Source: Verrucomicrobiota bacterium
GTDB taxonomy: Bacteria > Verrucomicrobiota > Verrucomicrobiia > Limisphaerales > JACRJZ01
Reading direction: 5' to 3'
Assembly (NCBI GenBank): GCA_022711695.1
Contig: JAKLEJ010000269.1
Location: 1-5,352 of the forward strand
Length of the DNA: 5,352 bases
Shown here: positions 1-5,352 of the stretch, one piece after another
How the letters are laid out: each line of letters starts with the position of its first letter
Position numbering within the stretch: the first letter of the stretch is position 1
Translations under genes and position numbers: made by a program
The notes under the pieces: model-generated
What the model was told of the DNA's origin: nothing
What the model saw: the letters and a program-made list of their open reading frames with translations, nothing else
Databases searched by the model: none

Positions 1-75
1 CTGCAACGCCCGCGTTGCGAGGAAGGTTCCGGAACTCTGGATACTGGGCTCTGTGGTCGTTGCGGTAGTTTTCAT
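1..75 (-). CDS. N-terminus of an unidentified protein, cut by the left window edge
   Basis: Twenty-five codons read leftwards from an ATG at 75-73 to the window edge without a stop, giving MKTTATTTEPSIQSSGTFLA followed by TRALQ. The start is supported by a GAAGGAACGAAG stretch directly upstream, where AAGGA lies about seven bases from the ATG. An in-frame ATG at 120 has no ribosome binding site, and a TAG codon lies just upstream of it, so 75 is the better choice. The visible part is rich in Thr and Ser and hydrophilic, with no signal peptide in these residues. It follows the SET gene on the same strand after a gap of 116 bases, so it may or may not share its transcript. Too little is present to name a family. 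Confidence 0.5.
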   Translation of the reverse strand, partial: MKTTATTTEPSIQSSGTFLATRALQ

Positions 76-191
76 CTTCGTTCCTTCGCGGGTTGGAGGA
101 TTGGCGTGAGGGTTGGCCATGGAGGTCTAGCCGACGGCGCGCTCCGGCACGCTGGCGAGGCGGGCGTTGGCGAACCGAGAGAGATCGGGGC

Positions 192-710
192 TCATGGAGG
201 GGCCGCCTGCCGCCGGGGAAGGCTGGAGCGAAGCCCGGCGGAGACGATATAGCCGGCGCAGTCGGACGAACCGCAGCGGCAGGGGTGCTCGCGGTAGTCC
301 ACCAGGTCGTAGCCGTAGTCGAAGGTAATTTCCTCACCCGTCTTGATGTCCCGGAGCGCGACAATCCAGATGCGCCCCTCGATCAGCTCCGCCTCGCAAT
401 TGGGCGAGCAACTGTGGTTGAGCAGCCGGGCGGGATTCCAGGCGACATTGCCATCCACATCCGTTTCCTCATCCAACTGGAAGATGTATTCGTTGCCGAG
501 GCGGCAACGCTCCACCGAATCCCGCTTGGTGATGCGATTGCCGACATACTCGATCACCAGCATGCCTTTGGGGAGGTCCCCGCGGGCGAAGCCTCCCAGG
601 CCATGGATGGGAGACGGTCTGAAAACCACATGCGGCGCGTCGATCGCGGCGGCGGCCTGAACGCCGTCCGCCGGGGCCAGAACCGTTTGCAGCGTTGTGT
701 TCATGCCCAT
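192..710 (-). CDS. SET-domain protein-lysine N-methyltransferase with post-SET zinc motif
   Basis: The 172-residue product is almost entirely one SET domain (about residues 27-158), which transfers methyl groups from S-adenosylmethionine to lysine side chains of proteins. Visible motifs in order are an IHGLGGFA segment (35-42), equivalent to the usual G-x-G-x-F-A start; VIEYVGNRI (52-60); RLLNHSCSPNCE (95-106), the SAM-binding and pseudoknot motif; and GEEITFDYGY (125-134), with the expected catalytic Tyr132. CRCGSSDC (144-151) is a post-SET motif that with Cys101 can bind one zinc. All key residues are present, so it should be active. The substrate is unknown; known bacterial SET proteins include chlamydial enzymes that modify host or histone-like proteins. 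No signal peptide is seen, so it probably acts in the cytoplasm. The ATG at 710 has no Shine-Dalgarno sequence; a second ATG at 704 is possible. A small inverted repeat (GCAGG/CCTGC, 717-731) sits just before the start. It lies 105 bases downstream of the small basic protein gene and may share its promoter. Confidence 0.9.
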   Translation of the reverse strand: MGMNTTLQTVLAPADGVQAAAAIDAPHVVFRPSPIHGLGGFARGDLPKGMLVIEYVGNRITKRDSVERCRLGNEYIFQLDEETDVDGNVAWNPARLLNHSCSPNCEAELIEGRIWIVALRDIKTGEEITFDYGYDLVDYREHPCRCGSSDCAGYIVSAGLRSSLPRRQAAPP

Positions 711-815
711 CGGATCGCAGGTGGAGCCTGCATCGGCGCCGCCGCCCCGGCGCCAGTCGGCCCCCGGCTCCCACTCTCAGAGCCCCGGGGCGCTCCCAGC
801 CGTCCGGCCCCGGGA

Positions 816-1055
816 TCAGCCTTTGGGCTTCTCCAGGGCGTGACGGTATTTCCTCTTGAAGCGGTTGCACGAGGAAATCGCGGTCTTGCCGTCGTCATTC
901 TCCCAGACCTCGTCGTACTTCGCTTCGCGGGGTTGGCCGCGCAAAGGATGCTCCTTCAAAATGTTCCCCTTGTCATCGGAATCGATTTCGACAAAGCGCA
1001 CCTTCTGGTTTCGGTTCAGCCGGTTCGACAGTATGACGAGTATCTTGCGTTTCAT
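816..1055 (-). CDS. Small basic protein of unknown function (79 aa)
   Basis: This is a 79-residue hydrophilic protein with 11 Lys and 9 Arg against 12 Asp/Glu, so it is clearly basic. It begins MKRKILVILSNRLNRNQKVR and ends in a Lys/Arg-rich tail containing NRFKRKYRHALEKPKG. A central acidic/aromatic stretch, YDEVWENDDGK, covers residues 47-57. There is no signal peptide, membrane segment or zinc motif; the only Cys is residue 63. Reality is supported by a balanced protein-like composition, a weak AGGA eleven bases before the ATG, a good promoter-like pair upstream, and codon use less GC-extreme than in the glp genes. I do not recognise a named family; it resembles small conserved hypotheticals I loosely associate with Verrucomicrobiota, which I cannot confirm here. 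It is the first gene of the leftward pair, with the SET methyltransferase next. Binding nucleic acid or serving as a methylation substrate are possibilities, not conclusions. Confidence 0.75.
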   Translation of the reverse strand: MKRKILVILSNRLNRNQKVRFVEIDSDDKGNILKEHPLRGQPREAKYDEVWENDDGKTAISSCNRFKRKYRHALEKPKG

Positions 1056-1076
1056 GCGTCCACAAATCCTGGAGTC

Positions 1077-1105
1077 ATCATCCGGGGGAGCGGCCCCGGA
1101 GTCAA
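1077..1105 (-). promoter_or_regulatory. Candidate sigma-70-type promoter for the leftward small-protein/SET genes
   Basis: Read on the - strand, TTGACT (1105-1100; five of six matches to TTGACA) is followed by a 17-bp spacer and GATGAT (1082-1077; four of six matches to TATAAT). Transcription would start near 1070, giving a leader of about 15 bases that begins with the AGGA assigned to the small protein gene. Spacing and position are right, but the -10 box is weak and the short leader is a little unusual. Housekeeping promoter consensus in this organism is assumed, not known. Confidence 0.4.
1081..1100. repeat. Perfect 7-bp inverted repeat in the promoter spacer (possible operator)
   Basis: TCCGGGG (1081-1087) and CCCCGGA (1094-1100) are exact reverse complements separated by six bases. 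They fill the spacer of the candidate leftward promoter almost exactly. A direct repeat GGAGTCA occurs at 1071-1077 and again at 1098-1104, next to the -10 and overlapping the -35 box. This arrangement suits a dimeric regulator binding site. Short GC-only repeats arise by chance in DNA this GC-rich, so the operator role is an inference. Confidence 0.35.
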
Positions 1106-1201
1106 TCCCAAGCCCGCCCCAAGGCCGGCCGGGATCGATGCGGGCCCCTGGGTCAGGTTTGCGGAATCGGGGCTGGACAGCGTCGCGGCGGTTTGAGAAC
1201 C

Positions 1202-2731
1202 ATGGGGTTCATGCAAGCCATTCTCGCGCTGGATCAAGGCACCACCAGTTCGCGGGCGATTCTCTTCGACCGGTCGAGCGCCGTTCTCGGGGCGGCCCAG
1301 AAGGAGTTCCGCCAGGTCTATCCGCAGGCCGGCTGGGTGGAGCACGATCCGGTGGAAATCTGGCAAAGCCAGCTCGAGGTGGCGCGCGCCGCGCTGGCGC
1401 AGGCGGGCCTGAAAGCCCGGGATGTGGCCGCCATCGGCATCACCAACCAGCGGGAAACCACCGTGCTCTGGGATCGGAGGACCGGGGCCCCCATTCATAA
1501 TGCCATTGTGTGGCAGGACCGGCGCACGGCGAAGTTCTGCGACCAGCTCAAGCGGGCCGGCCTGGGGGAGACGGTTCAGCGCAAGACGGGCCTGGTGATC
1601 GACGCCTATTTCTCGGGGAGCAAGCTGCGCTGGCTGCTGGACCACGTCGCTGGCGCGCGGGAGCGGGCCGGACGCGGGGAACTGGCCTTTGGCACGATCG
1701 ACACCTGGCTGCTCTGGAACCTGACGGGCGGGCGCTGCCACCTCACGGACCCCAGCAACGCCTCGCGCACGATGCTCTACAACCTGCGCTCGGGCGACTG
1801 GGACGACGAACTGCTGCGCGCGCTGGACATTCCACGCGAGGTCCTGCCGGAGGTGCGCGCCTCGAGCGAGGCGCTGGGCGAAACCGGGGCGGGGGTCCTG
1901 GACGGGCCGGTGGTCATCGCGGGCGTTGCCGGGGACCAACAGGCGGCGCTGTTCGGGCAGAGCTGCTTCGAGCGGGGGCTGGCCAAGAACACTTACGGCA
2001 CGGGCTGCTTCATGCTCATGAACATCGGCCTGGAGCCAACGCCTTCCCGGCACCAGTTGCTCACCACCGTGGCCTGGAAGGCCGGGCCGAAGCCCGAGTT
2101 CGCCCTCGAGGGCAGCGTGTTCATCGGCGGGGCGGTGGTCCAATGGCTGCGAGACGGGCTGGGGCTGGTGAAATCGTCGTCCGAGATCGAGGCCCTGGCT
2201 TCGAGCGTGCCGGATTGCGGCGGGGTCTACCTGGTGCCGGCGTTCGCCGGGCTGGGCGCGCCGCACTGGGACCAGTACGCGCGCGGCACCATCACGGGGC
2301 TGACCCGGGGCACCACCGCCGGGCACCTGGCCCGAGCCGCGCTGGAAGGAATCGCCTTCCAGGTGGCGGACGTGCTCGAGGTGATGCGGGAGGATTCGGG
2401 CATCCCGATGAACGGCCTGCGGGTGGACGGCGGGGCCTCGGCGAACAATTTGCTGATGCAATTCCAGGCGGACCTGCTGCGCGTGCCGGTGGTGCGCCCG
2501 AAAGTCGTCGAGACGACGGCGCTGGGGGCGGCCTACCTGGCCGGGCTGGCCGCCGGGTTCTGGAAAGACCGCGCCGAGGTGCGTCAAGCCTGGCGGGCCG
2601 ACCGCGTGTTCGAAGCCCGGATGAGCGCGGACGAGGCCGCGCACCGGCGCAGCCGCTGGGCGGAGGCCCTCAAACGGGCCGGGGAATGGGAGGAGCGCAC
2701 CCAGGCCCAGCCTGCGCCCGTCACCGCCTGA
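1202..2731 (+). CDS. glpK: Glycerol kinase (FGGY family)
   Basis: ATP-dependent phosphorylation of glycerol to sn-glycerol-3-phosphate in the cytoplasm. Numbered from the ATG at 1202 the protein has 509 residues, close to the usual 500. DQGTTSSRAI (11-20) forms the phosphate-binding start of the ATPase fold. TNQRET (81-86) carries Arg84 and Glu85, and Tyr136 in YFSGSKLRW and Asp245 in GDQQAALFGQ complete the glycerol site, matching Arg83, Glu84, Tyr135 and Asp245 of the E. coli enzyme. FGGY signatures appear near 136-148 and 366-386, and VDGGASANNLL (408-418) lies in the ATP-binding half. The fructose-1,6-bisphosphate loop and the EIIA-Glc-binding segment of E. coli GlpK are not recognisable. 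The start is uncertain: TTG 1193, ATG 1202 and ATG 1211 are in frame, and none has a strong ribosome binding site. 1211 would give the tightest family N-terminus. It is the first gene of the cluster, 25 bases before glpD. Confidence 0.97.
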   Translation: MGFMQAILALDQGTTSSRAILFDRSSAVLGAAQKEFRQVYPQAGWVEHDPVEIWQSQLEVARAALAQAGLKARDVAAIGITNQRETTVLWDRRTGAPIHNAIVWQDRRTAKFCDQLKRAGLGETVQRKTGLVIDAYFSGSKLRWLLDHVAGARERAGRGELAFGTIDTWLLWNLTGGRCHLTDPSNASRTMLYNLRSGDWDDELLRALDIPREVLPEVRASSEALGETGAGVLDGPVVIAGVAGDQQAALFGQSCFERGLAKNTYGTGCFMLMNIGLEPTPSRHQLLTTVAWKAGPKPEFALEGSVFIGGAVVQWLRDGLGLVKSSSEIEALASSVPDCGGVYLVPAFAGLGAPHWDQYARGTITGLTRGTTAGHLARAALEGIAFQVADVLEVMREDSGIPMNGLRVDGGASANNLLMQFQADLLRVPVVRPKVVETTALGAAYLAGLAAGFWKDRAEVRQAWRADRVFEARMSADEAAHRRSRWAEALKRAGEWEERTQAQPAPVTA

Positions 2732-2756
2732 GCCGCGCCGCCCGGACCGCCCTCCC

Positions 2757-4325
2757 ATGCAACGCGCCACCCATCTTCGGCGAATCACCGAACACCGGGG
2801 CCGGTGGGACCTGGCCGTGGTGGGCGGAGGCGCCACGGGGGTGGGGATTGCCGTGGACGCCGCGGCGCGCGGCTACCGTGTGGCGCTGCTGGAGCAAAGC
2901 GATTTCGGCAAGGGGACCTCGAGCCGCTCGACGAAGCTGGCGCATGGCGGCGTGCGCTATCTGCAGCAGGGCAACGTGTCGCTGGTGATGGAAGCGCTGA
3001 AGGAGCGGGGCCTGCTGCTGCAAAACGCCCCCCACCTGGTGCACGACCTCCCCTTCGTGGTGCCCAATTATCTTTGGTGGGAGGCGCCCTTTTACGGGGT
3101 GGGGCTGAAGGTTTATGACATGCTGGCCGGGAAGTACGGCTTCGGGGCGTCGCGGCTGCTCTCCCGCGCCGAGGTGCTGGAGCGCATTCCCACCCTGGAG
3201 CAGGAGGGCCTGCGCGGAGGCGTGCTCTACCACGACGGCCAATTCGACGACAGCCGGCTGCTGATCAACCTGGCGCAAACCGCCGCCGAACAGGGCGCGT
3301 GCCTGCTGAACTACGCGCGGGTGGTGGATCTGGAGAAGGACGCCGATGGTTTCACCGCCGGCCTGCGCTTTCGGGACGAGGAGACCGGGCTGGAGCACCG
3401 CGTGGAAGCCGGCTGCGTGATCAACGCCACTGGGCCGTTCTGCGACGAGCTGCGGCGTCGGGACGATCCGCAGGCGGCGCCGCTTATTGCACCCAGCCAG
3501 GGCGTGCACCTGACGCTCGGGCGGGAGTTCCTGCCGGGCGGCACAGCCATCATGGTCCCGCACACGCGCGACGGCCGGGTGATGTTCGCCATCCCCTGGC
3601 GCGACCACGTGGTGGTGGGAACCACGGACACGCCGATCGCAGCGGCCAGTCTCGAGCCCCGCCCCCTCGATCACGAGGTCGATTTCATCCTCGAGACCGC
3701 CGGCGGCTACCTGGCCCGCCGCCCGAGCCGGGCGGACATTCTCAGCGTGTTCACGGGCATTCGCCCGCTGGTGAAGGCCGGCGACTCCGCCAGCACGGCG
3801 GCCCTTTCGCGCGACCACACCCTCCAAATCTCGAAGTCGGGTCTGCTGACCATCACCGGGGGCAAATGGACGACCTACCGCAAGATGGCCGAGGACTGCG
3901 TCGAACACGCCCTGGTGCTGGCGCGCCTGCCCGAGCGCCCCTGCGTCACCCGAGACTTGCATGTGCACGGCTTTCACCGGCGCGCCGAACAATTCGGAGA
4001 CCTGTCCGGCTACGGGTCGGACGCCGTCGGAATCGGCGAGCTGATGCGCGAGGACCCCGCGCTGGCGCGGCCGTTGAGCGAGGCGCTGCCCATCCGCGGG
4101 GCGGAGATCGTGTGGGCCGCGCGCCACGAGATGGCCCGGACCCTGGACGACGCGCTGGCGCGCCGCACCCGGGCGCTGTATCTCGACAGCCGGGCCGCCC
4201 TGGAGATGGCCCCGAGGGCCGCCCGGCTGCTGGCCGCCGAGCTCGGCCGCGACCGGTCCTGGGAAGAACGCCAGCTCGAAGATTTTCGGGAGATTGCCTC
4301 CCGTTTTGCGGTGAACCCCCCTTAA
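2757..4325 (+). CDS. glpD: FAD-dependent glycerol-3-phosphate dehydrogenase
   Basis: Oxidises sn-glycerol-3-phosphate to dihydroxyacetone phosphate and passes electrons through FAD to the quinone pool; family members are peripheral inner-membrane proteins. The 522-residue product is slightly longer than the E. coli enzyme (about 500), the extra length lying at both ends. The Rossmann FAD motif GGGATG is at 23-28 with Glu46 at the end of the second strand for the ribose. GTSSRSTKLAHGGVRYL (53-69) is the typical FAD-contacting segment. INATGPF lies at 222-228, and substrate-site Arg336 (TGIRPL), Arg352 (SRDHTL) and Lys370 (GGKWTTYRK) line up with Arg317, Arg332 and Lys354 of E. coli GlpD. The C-terminal DAO_C-type helical region ends with a DDALARRTRALYLD segment (464-477). 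No ribosome binding site is visible: the bases before the ATG are pyrimidine-rich. Translation is probably coupled to glpK, which ends 25 bases upstream. Confidence 0.95.
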   Translation: MQRATHLRRITEHRGRWDLAVVGGGATGVGIAVDAAARGYRVALLEQSDFGKGTSSRSTKLAHGGVRYLQQGNVSLVMEALKERGLLLQNAPHLVHDLPFVVPNYLWWEAPFYGVGLKVYDMLAGKYGFGASRLLSRAEVLERIPTLEQEGLRGGVLYHDGQFDDSRLLINLAQTAAEQGACLLNYARVVDLEKDADGFTAGLRFRDEETGLEHRVEAGCVINATGPFCDELRRRDDPQAAPLIAPSQGVHLTLGREFLPGGTAIMVPHTRDGRVMFAIPWRDHVVVGTTDTPIAAASLEPRPLDHEVDFILETAGGYLARRPSRADILSVFTGIRPLVKAGDSASTAALSRDHTLQISKSGLLTITGGKWTTYRKMAEDCVEHALVLARLPERPCVTRDLHVHGFHRRAEQFGDLSGYGSDAVGIGELMREDPALARPLSEALPIRGAEIVWAARHEMARTLDDALARRTRALYLDSRAALEMAPRAARLLAAELGRDRSWEERQLEDFREIASRFAVNPP

Positions 4326-4333
4326 GAAGACGC

Positions 4334-5083
4334 ATGAACGCCTGTCTGGCTGAATTCATAGGGACGACAATGGTGGTCACTTTTGGCAATGGCGTGGTGG
4401 CCAACGTGCTTCTGGCGCGCACCAAAGGCAACAACGGCGGCTGGATCGTCATCACCGCCGGGTGGGCGCTGGCGGTGTTCATCGGCGTGTTCTGCTCGCA
4501 GTCTTTCAGCGGCGCCCATCTCAACCCGGCGGTCACGCTGGCCATGGCCGCCGCCGGGAAGTTCCCCTGGGCGGGGGCGGCCGGCTACCTGCTGGCGCAG
4601 GTGCTGGGCGGAATCGCCGGCGGAACCCTCGTGTTCCTGTTCTACCGCGAGCACTTCAAAGTCTCGGAAGACGCCACCGCCAAGCGCGGCTGCTTCTGCA
4701 CCGCGCCGAACATCCGGCATCTGCCGCAAGCCTTCTTCTGCGAAGCGGTCGGCACGTTCCTGCTGGTGTTCCCGATCTTCCTGATGACAGAGGCGACCGT
4801 GAAGCTGCCGGGGGTCGGCGGTCCGGGCGGGGAGGCCATGATCGGCCTCGGGAGCCTGGGCGCCGTGCCGGTGGCCCTGGTGGTGCTGGGAATTGGCTTG
4901 TCGCTCGGCGGAACGACCGGCTACGCCATCAACCCGGCCCGCGACTTCGGCCCGCGGCTGGCGCACGCGCTGCTGCCGGTGCCGGGCAAGGGGGACAGCG
5001 ATTGGGGCTATGCCTGGGTGCCAGTCGCCGGTCCCATCGTGGGCGGGTTGCTGGCGGCTCTGGTTCAGTGGAGCTTGCGCTGA
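4334..5083 (+). CDS. glpF: Glycerol facilitator, aquaglyceroporin of the MIP family
   Basis: A 249-residue six-helix channel for passive glycerol entry across the inner membrane. Both half-helix NPA motifs are intact: SGAHLNPAVT (NPA at 64-66) and GYAINPARDFGPR (NPA at 200-202). Arg203 and Asp204 follow the second NPA; the Asp is typical of glycerol-type rather than water-only channels. The selectivity filter reads Trp44, Tyr197, Arg203 against Trp48, Phe200, Arg206 in E. coli GlpF, so Tyr replaces Phe. Loop 118-137 carries three Cys (120, 122 and 136) and the TAPNIR stretch seen in many GlpF relatives. The ATG at 4334 lies eight bases after the glpD stop, with an AAGAAG purine run as a modest ribosome binding site. 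The family N-terminus, CLAEFIGT, begins right after it. The frame stays open upstream inside glpD, but no better start is seen. It is the last gene of the cluster. Confidence 0.95.
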   Translation: MNACLAEFIGTTMVVTFGNGVVANVLLARTKGNNGGWIVITAGWALAVFIGVFCSQSFSGAHLNPAVTLAMAAAGKFPWAGAAGYLLAQVLGGIAGGTLVFLFYREHFKVSEDATAKRGCFCTAPNIRHLPQAFFCEAVGTFLLVFPIFLMTEATVKLPGVGGPGGEAMIGLGSLGAVPVALVVLGIGLSLGGTTGYAINPARDFGPRLAHALLPVPGKGDSDWGYAWVPVAGPIVGGLLAALVQWSLR

Positions 5084-5131
5084 GCGGCGGCGCCGCGACC
5101 AGCAGAGCGACGTGGGGGCCCGCGCGGTTCT

Positions 5132-5159
5132 AAAAAAAACCATGGCCGCAGCGGCGGCC
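5132..5159 (-). terminator. Hairpin next to an A8 run; intrinsic terminator on the - strand only
   Basis: GGCCGC (5144-5149) and GCGGCC (5154-5159) form a perfect 6-bp GC stem around a 4-base loop. Read on the - strand, the stem is followed after four bases by eight T (5139-5132), the form of a rho-independent terminator. On the + strand the hairpin is followed only by TTAAG, so it would be a weak stop for the glp transcript. No leftward gene is visible just to the right, so its purpose is unclear; it may limit antisense transcription into glpF. Confidence 0.35.
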
Positions 5160-5179
5160 TTAAGTCAGGAAGCACGGCA

Positions 5180-5352
5180 ATGAAGATGTCATCGATCATG
5201 AATAACCGCCTGTTGAATGCGAGGGTTGGGGGCACAGCGCCGGGCGCAACGGGAAGAGGCATCCTCCGCCTGTGGGCGCTGGTCGCAGCGGCGGCGCTAA
5301 CGGGTGTGCAAGGCGGCAGGGCGAAGGCGGTGACCTCCGCCGAGCTGGACGA
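5180..5352 (+). CDS. N-terminus of an exported protein of unknown function, cut by the right window edge
   Basis: Fifty-seven codons run open from an ATG at 5180 to the window end. AGGA at 5167-5170, nine bases upstream, supports this start, though ATG 5186 and ATG 5198 are in frame. A 30-residue basic, polar lead with several Arg is followed by the hydrophobic core LWALVAAAALTGV (31-43). A possible signal peptidase I site of the A-x-A type, AKA, lies at 48-50, after which the mature chain would begin VTSAELD. The lead before the core is long for a signal peptide, so a later start or an uncleaved anchor is possible. There is no lipobox Cys. The gene follows glpF on the same strand after 96 bases with its own good ribosome binding site and may be a separate unit. 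Nothing in the visible part identifies its function. Confidence 0.6.
   Translation, partial: MKMSSIMNNRLLNARVGGTAPGATGRGILRLWALVAAAALTGVQGGRAKAVTSAELD

Noticed and set aside
735..754. GGCGCC inverted repeat between the small protein and SET genes as a terminator
   Set aside because: The 6-bp stem has an 8-base loop and no T run on either strand. Such repeats are expected by chance in this GC-rich gap, so neither a terminator nor a riboswitch is supported.
1159..1187. TTGCGG as a -35 box for glpK
   Set aside because: No acceptable -10 box lies 16-18 bases downstream (TCGCGG at best), so no glpK promoter is called.
93..1196. Long + strand open frame of 367 codons across the left part
   Set aside because: It is antisense to both the SET gene and the small protein gene, has a low-complexity Arg/Ala/Gly composition, and shows no family motif. 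The SET motifs on the other strand are decisive.
1052..2836. 594-codon - strand open frame opposite glpK
   Set aside because: Shadow of the strong GC third-position bias of glpK. The composition is rich in Arg, Pro, Gly and His, with no recognisable domain.
1510..2988. 492-codon + strand open frame overlapping glpK and the glpD start
   Set aside because: Alternate frame of glpK with biased composition and no motifs.
2721..4127. 468-codon - strand open frame opposite glpD
   Set aside because: Same cause: it mirrors the codon bias of glpD, which has complete FAD and substrate motifs on the + strand.
3299..4333. Upstream in-frame extension of glpF inside glpD, suggesting a 594-residue fusion
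   Set aside because: The extension is an Arg/Gly/Ala-rich out-of-frame reading of glpD. The channel family N-terminus begins just after the ATG at 4334, which has a purine run upstream.
5084..5096. GCGGC-GGC-GCCGC hairpin right after the glpF stop as the operon terminator
   Set aside because: It has a 5-bp stem and no following U tract on the + strand. It could slow polymerase, but there is no basis for calling it a terminator.
1..5352. CRISPR arrays, tRNA, rRNA, insertion sequences or phage genes
   Set aside because: No regularly spaced repeats, RNA gene features, transposase motifs or terminal repeats were seen on either strand.

Overview
The window is GC-rich bacterial chromosomal DNA with strong GC preference at third codon positions, so long antisense and frame-shifted reading frames accompany every real gene. 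Its centre is a compact glycerol-use cluster on the + strand in the order glpK-glpD-glpF. These encode glycerol kinase, FAD-dependent glycerol-3-phosphate dehydrogenase and a glycerol-facilitator aquaporin. To the left, on the opposite strand, lie a 79-residue basic protein of unknown function and a complete SET-domain lysine methyltransferase. Each end of the window cuts a further gene. The organism cannot be fixed from this sequence. A SET protein with a post-SET zinc site, the kind of small protein beside it and the high GC would fit Verrucomicrobiota or a related PVC lineage, but this is a guess from family impressions.

Layout. Positions 1-75 (-) hold the first 25 codons of an unidentified gene with a good AAGGA-type ribosome binding site. 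Positions 192-710 (-) encode the SET protein and 816-1055 (-) the small basic protein. Positions 1056-1201 are the divergent intergenic region. It carries a plausible promoter for the leftward genes whose spacer is occupied by a perfect 7-bp inverted repeat. I found no convincing promoter for glpK there. Positions 1202-2731 (glpK), 2757-4325 (glpD) and 4334-5083 (glpF) are separated by 25 and 8 bp and are probably one transcript. Positions 5084-5179 are intergenic and contain a hairpin next to an A8 run, which reads as an intrinsic terminator only on the - strand. Positions 5180-5352 (+) start a gene for an exported protein with a clear signal peptide, cut by the window end.

How the genes work together. 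GlpF lets glycerol cross the inner membrane. GlpK traps it as glycerol-3-phosphate using ATP. GlpD oxidises that to dihydroxyacetone phosphate, passing electrons through FAD towards the respiratory quinone pool. The three genes therefore form a complete route from external glycerol into glycolysis. No glp regulator gene is visible in the window. The kinase lacks the segments that give fructose-1,6-bisphosphate and PTS control in the well-studied relatives, so control here probably works differently. I see no mobile element, CRISPR array, tRNA or rRNA, and no gene-free stretch longer than about 150 bases. The parts that are not textbook are the SET methyltransferase / small basic protein pair and the structured promoter in front of it.
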